A program made the position numbers and the translations under genes. A stretch of DNA of 64,000 nt from Roseococcus thiosulfatophilus (GTDB taxonomy: Bacteria > Pseudomonadota > Alphaproteobacteria > Acetobacterales > Acetobacteraceae). Positions 61,734-64,000 of this stretch are shown in pieces. Below the pieces are notes generated by a model that ran no database searches, was not told where the DNA came from, and saw nothing but the letters and a program-made list of their open reading frames with translations. How positions within the stretch are numbered: the first letter of the stretch is position 1; each line of letters starts with the position of its first letter. The stretch spans positions 1 through 64,000 of the forward strand of contig NZ_JAFFQY010000033.1 in the NCBI RefSeq assembly GCF_017311575.1, given 5' to 3'.

Positions 61734-63995
61734 ATGAGCACCCCCACCGAGACCCTTCACCTCCCTGGCCTGCCCGCCGAGGCCGAGATCATCACGGACC
61801 GCTGGGGCATCCCCCACATCCGCGCCGCCACGCAGGAGGGCGCCTTCTTCGCCCAGGGCTTCCAGGCGGCACGGGACCGGCTGTGGCAGATGGACAGCTG
61901 GCGCAAGCGGGGGCTGGGGCTGCTGGCGGGCGATCTGGGCGCCGCCTATGTGGAGCGCGACGTGGCGGCGCGGCTGCTGCTCTACCGCGGCGACATGGAG
62001 GCGGAGTGGGCCGAATACGGACCGGACGCGAAGGCCTGGACCACGGCCTTCGTGGCGGGCATCAACGCCTATGTGGACCTCGTGGCGCGCGAGCCCGAGC
62101 GCCTGCCGCTGGAATTCCGCCTGCTGGGCACGCAGCCCGCGCATTGGGCGCCCGAGGATGTGGTGCGCTGCCGCACCCATGCCCGGGTGCGCAACCTCGA
62201 TGCCGAGGTGACGCGCAACAACATCGCCGTCCGGCACGGGATGGCGGCGGACCGCTTCCACAAGCTGCTCCAGCCGGACTGGACGGTGATCATCCCCGAG
62301 GGCTGGCTGGCGGAGGAAGTCCCGCCCGAGGTCATGCGCACCTACCTGCTGGCGACCGACCCCGCCGCCATCGCCAATGGCACGCCCACCGACCCGATCG
62401 CGCTCGACGCCCAGGGCAGCAACAACTGGGCGCTGGCGCCGTCGCGCACCACCACCGGCCGCGCGATCCTGGCGAGCGACCCGCACCGCGTTCATGAACA
62501 GCCCTCGCTGCGCTACATCACGCATCTGACGGCGCCGGGGCTGGACGTGATCGGCGCTGGGGAGCCGGCGGTGCCGGGGGTGAGCCTCGGGCACAATGAC
62601 GTGCTGGCCTTCTCTCTGACCATCCACCCGACGGACCAGGAGGACCTCTACGTCTATGAGCTGAACGCCGAGGACCCGGAGCTGTATCGCTACGCGGGCG
62701 GCTGGGAGCGGATGCGGCTGGTGGAGGAGGAGGTTCCAGTGCGCGGCGAGGCGCCGCGGCGCGTGACCCTGCGCTTCACCCGGCATGGGCCGGTGCTGCA
62801 CCGCGACCTGGCGCGCCACCGCGCCTGGGCGGTGCGCAGCGTGTGGCAATTGCCGGGCAACGCGGCCTACCTGGCCAGCCTGAACTACCTCCAGGCACGC
62901 AGCTTCGAGGATTACACGAAAGCGCTGGAAGGCTGGGGCGCGCCGTCCAGCAACCATGTGGTGGCGGATGTGGCGGGCAATATTGGCTGGGCCGCGGCGG
63001 GGATGGTGCCGGTGCGGACGACCTCGGACGGGCTGCTGCCGGTGCCGGGCGATGGGCGGCATGAATGGGGAGGCATCATGCGCTCCTCCGGCCTGCCGCG
63101 GGCGAAAAACCCCGGATGCGGCTGGCTCGGCACCGCCAACCAGATGAACCTGCCCGAAGGCTATGACTTCGCCACAAAGCGCACCGGCTTCGAATGGACC
63201 GATGGCGCGCGCTATGCCCGGCTGTCCGAGGCGCTGACGGGCGACAAACGCTGGTCGGTGGCGGAGACGCTGGCCCTGCAATCGGACGTGACCTGCGTGC
63301 CCGCGCGGCGGCTCTGCGCGCTGCTGGTCGGGCTGGATGACGCGCACCCGGCCTTCGCGCTGCTGGCCGGCTGGGATCACCGGCTGGCGGCCGAGAGCGG
63401 CGCGGCGGCGCTCTTCGAGATCTGGTTCGCGCGGCATCTCGTTCCCGGCGTGATGCGGAATTGGGCGCCGGAGGGTGTGGCCGCCATGGTCGCGGTGCCG
63501 GACACCCAGCTGATCCTGCACCTGTTGGAAACCGACACCGACCGCCGCGACGCGCTGCTGCGCGGGACGCTGGTCGCGGCCTGGGAGGATGCCACGCAGC
63601 GCCTCGGCGCCGACACCGCCGCCTGGCAATGGGGCGCGCTGCACCAGGGCTATTTCGAGCACCCGCTGTCGCGCTTCGCCCCGGCACTCGCGGCAAAGCT
63701 GGATGTGGGGCCGGCGCCGCGCGGGGGGTCGAACCTGACGATCAACAACAATGGTTGGCGGGCCTCGGATTTCCGCGTCATCTCGGGCGTGTCCTGGCGC
63801 ATGGTGCTGGATGTGGGCGACTGGGACCAGAGCTTCACCATCAACAGCCCCGGTCAGTCGGGCGATCCGGACAGCCCGCATTACCGCGACCTGTTTCCGC
63901 TCTGGGCGCGGGATGAATCCGTGCCGCTGCTGTTCAGCCCGGAAGCGGTGGACGCGGCCGCCGAATCCCGCCTGTTGCTGCGGCCGGCGGCGTGA
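61734..63995 (+). CDS. Penicillin acylase family Ntn-hydrolase (753 aa)
   Basis: Precursor of an amide hydrolase that cuts itself into two chains. The new N-terminal nucleophile is Ser229 in AQGSNNWAL, giving an alpha chain with DRWGIPHIRAATQEGAFFAQGFQAARDRLWQMD and a beta chain with PRGGSNLTINNN and SWRMVLDVGDWDQSFTINSPGQSG near its end. Substrates of the family include penicillins, acyl-homoserine lactones and other N-acyl compounds. No signal peptide precedes the first strand, although relatives are usually periplasmic. The gene ends 5 nt before the window edge and is complete. Confidence 0.9.
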   Translation: MSTPTETLHLPGLPAEAEIITDRWGIPHIRAATQEGAFFAQGFQAARDRLWQMDSWRKRGLGLLAGDLGAAYVERDVAARLLLYRGDMEAEWAEYGPDAKAWTTAFVAGINAYVDLVAREPERLPLEFRLLGTQPAHWAPEDVVRCRTHARVRNLDAEVTRNNIAVRHGMAADRFHKLLQPDWTVIIPEGWLAEEVPPEVMRTYLLATDPAAIANGTPTDPIALDAQGSNNWALAPSRTTTGRAILASDPHRVHEQPSLRYITHLTAPGLDVIGAGEPAVPGVSLGHNDVLAFSLTIHPTDQEDLYVYELNAEDPELYRYAGGWERMRLVEEEVPVRGEAPRRVTLRFTRHGPVLHRDLARHRAWAVRSVWQLPGNAAYLASLNYLQARSFEDYTKALEGWGAPSSNHVVADVAGNIGWAAAGMVPVRTTSDGLLPVPGDGRHEWGGIMRSSGLPRAKNPGCGWLGTANQMNLPEGYDFATKRTGFEWTDGARYARLSEALTGDKRWSVAETLALQSDVTCVPARRLCALLVGLDDAHPAFALLAGWDHRLAAESGAAALFEIWFARHLVPGVMRNWAPEGVAAMVAVPDTQLILHLLETDTDRRDALLRGTLVAAWEDATQRLGADTAAWQWGALHQGYFEHPLSRFAPALAAKLDVGPAPRGGSNLTINNNGWRASDFRVISGVSWRMVLDVGDWDQSFTINSPGQSGDPDSPHYRDLFPLWARDESVPLLFSPEAVDAAAESRLLLRPAA

Positions 63996-64000
63996 TGGAC

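Overview
This is a very G+C-rich stretch of an alphaproteobacterial chromosome. The mixture points to the Acetobacteraceae, most likely a Roseomonas-like genus: many Bug-type (TctC) solute receptors, a squalene-based C30 carotenoid operon, an HprK-RapZ-EIIA-HPr-EI regulatory phosphotransferase operon, and the pair argH-lptM. That family assignment is inference. About 54 protein genes are packed tightly. I see no rRNA, tRNA, phage, transposase or CRISPR. The accessory signal is mainly in small palindromic repeats at gene ends.

Layout. 1-9.1 kb: an aromatic or organic-acid catabolic patch (two Bug receptors flanking fumarylacetoacetase and a cyclase, facing an extradiol dioxygenase), a PHB-depolymerase-type esterase, a third Bug receptor and an amidase. 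9.1-16.1 kb: a thiamine-diphosphate enzyme, a leaderless solute-binding protein and a complete CUT1 sugar ABC importer. 16.2-23 kb: a fourth Bug receptor, an ACR3 arsenite exporter, a GST, a ChaN protein with a Fur-box-like palindrome, and a two-gene TAXI-TRAP importer with a strong terminator. 23.1-23.3 kb holds an array of five perfect hairpins. 23.3-36.2 kb: acyl-CoA metabolism (two CaiB-type CoA transferases, two crotonase-fold proteins, an acyl-CoA dehydrogenase), a quinone oxidoreductase, D-tartrate dehydratase, and moeA and mobB for molybdenum cofactor.

36.3-45.9 kb is the most coherent system: two CrtI-family desaturases or oxidases, an acyltransferase, a family 2 glycosyltransferase, an HpnC-HpnD fusion, HpnE, a small DUF3185 membrane protein and an aldehyde dehydrogenase. 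Several of these genes overlap by 4 nt, and the run ends at a terminator-like hairpin. Read together, farnesyl diphosphate would go to squalene (HpnCD, HpnE), then to a 4,4'-diapocarotenoid (the CrtI pair), then to a carotenoic acid (aldehyde dehydrogenase), and finally to a glycosylated and acylated product.

45.9-52.3 kb: two convergent family 8 glycosidases, one with an altered active site, and the regulatory PTS operon hprK-rapZ-EIIA-HPr-EI. 52.4-64 kb: a PLP dehydratase, argH with lptM, a TlpA thioredoxin, DUF3422, an acetyltransferase, a sixth Bug receptor, an opine-type dehydrogenase, a ferric-reductase-like flavohaem protein with a hairpin over its ribosome binding site, a 28-residue membrane microprotein, ureidoglycolate lyase and a penicillin-acylase-family enzyme. 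A stop-codon-associated palindrome family recurs at about 0, 6.2, 53.3 (tandem), 57.4 and 61.1 kb. Its best copies keep base pairing although their arm sequences differ.
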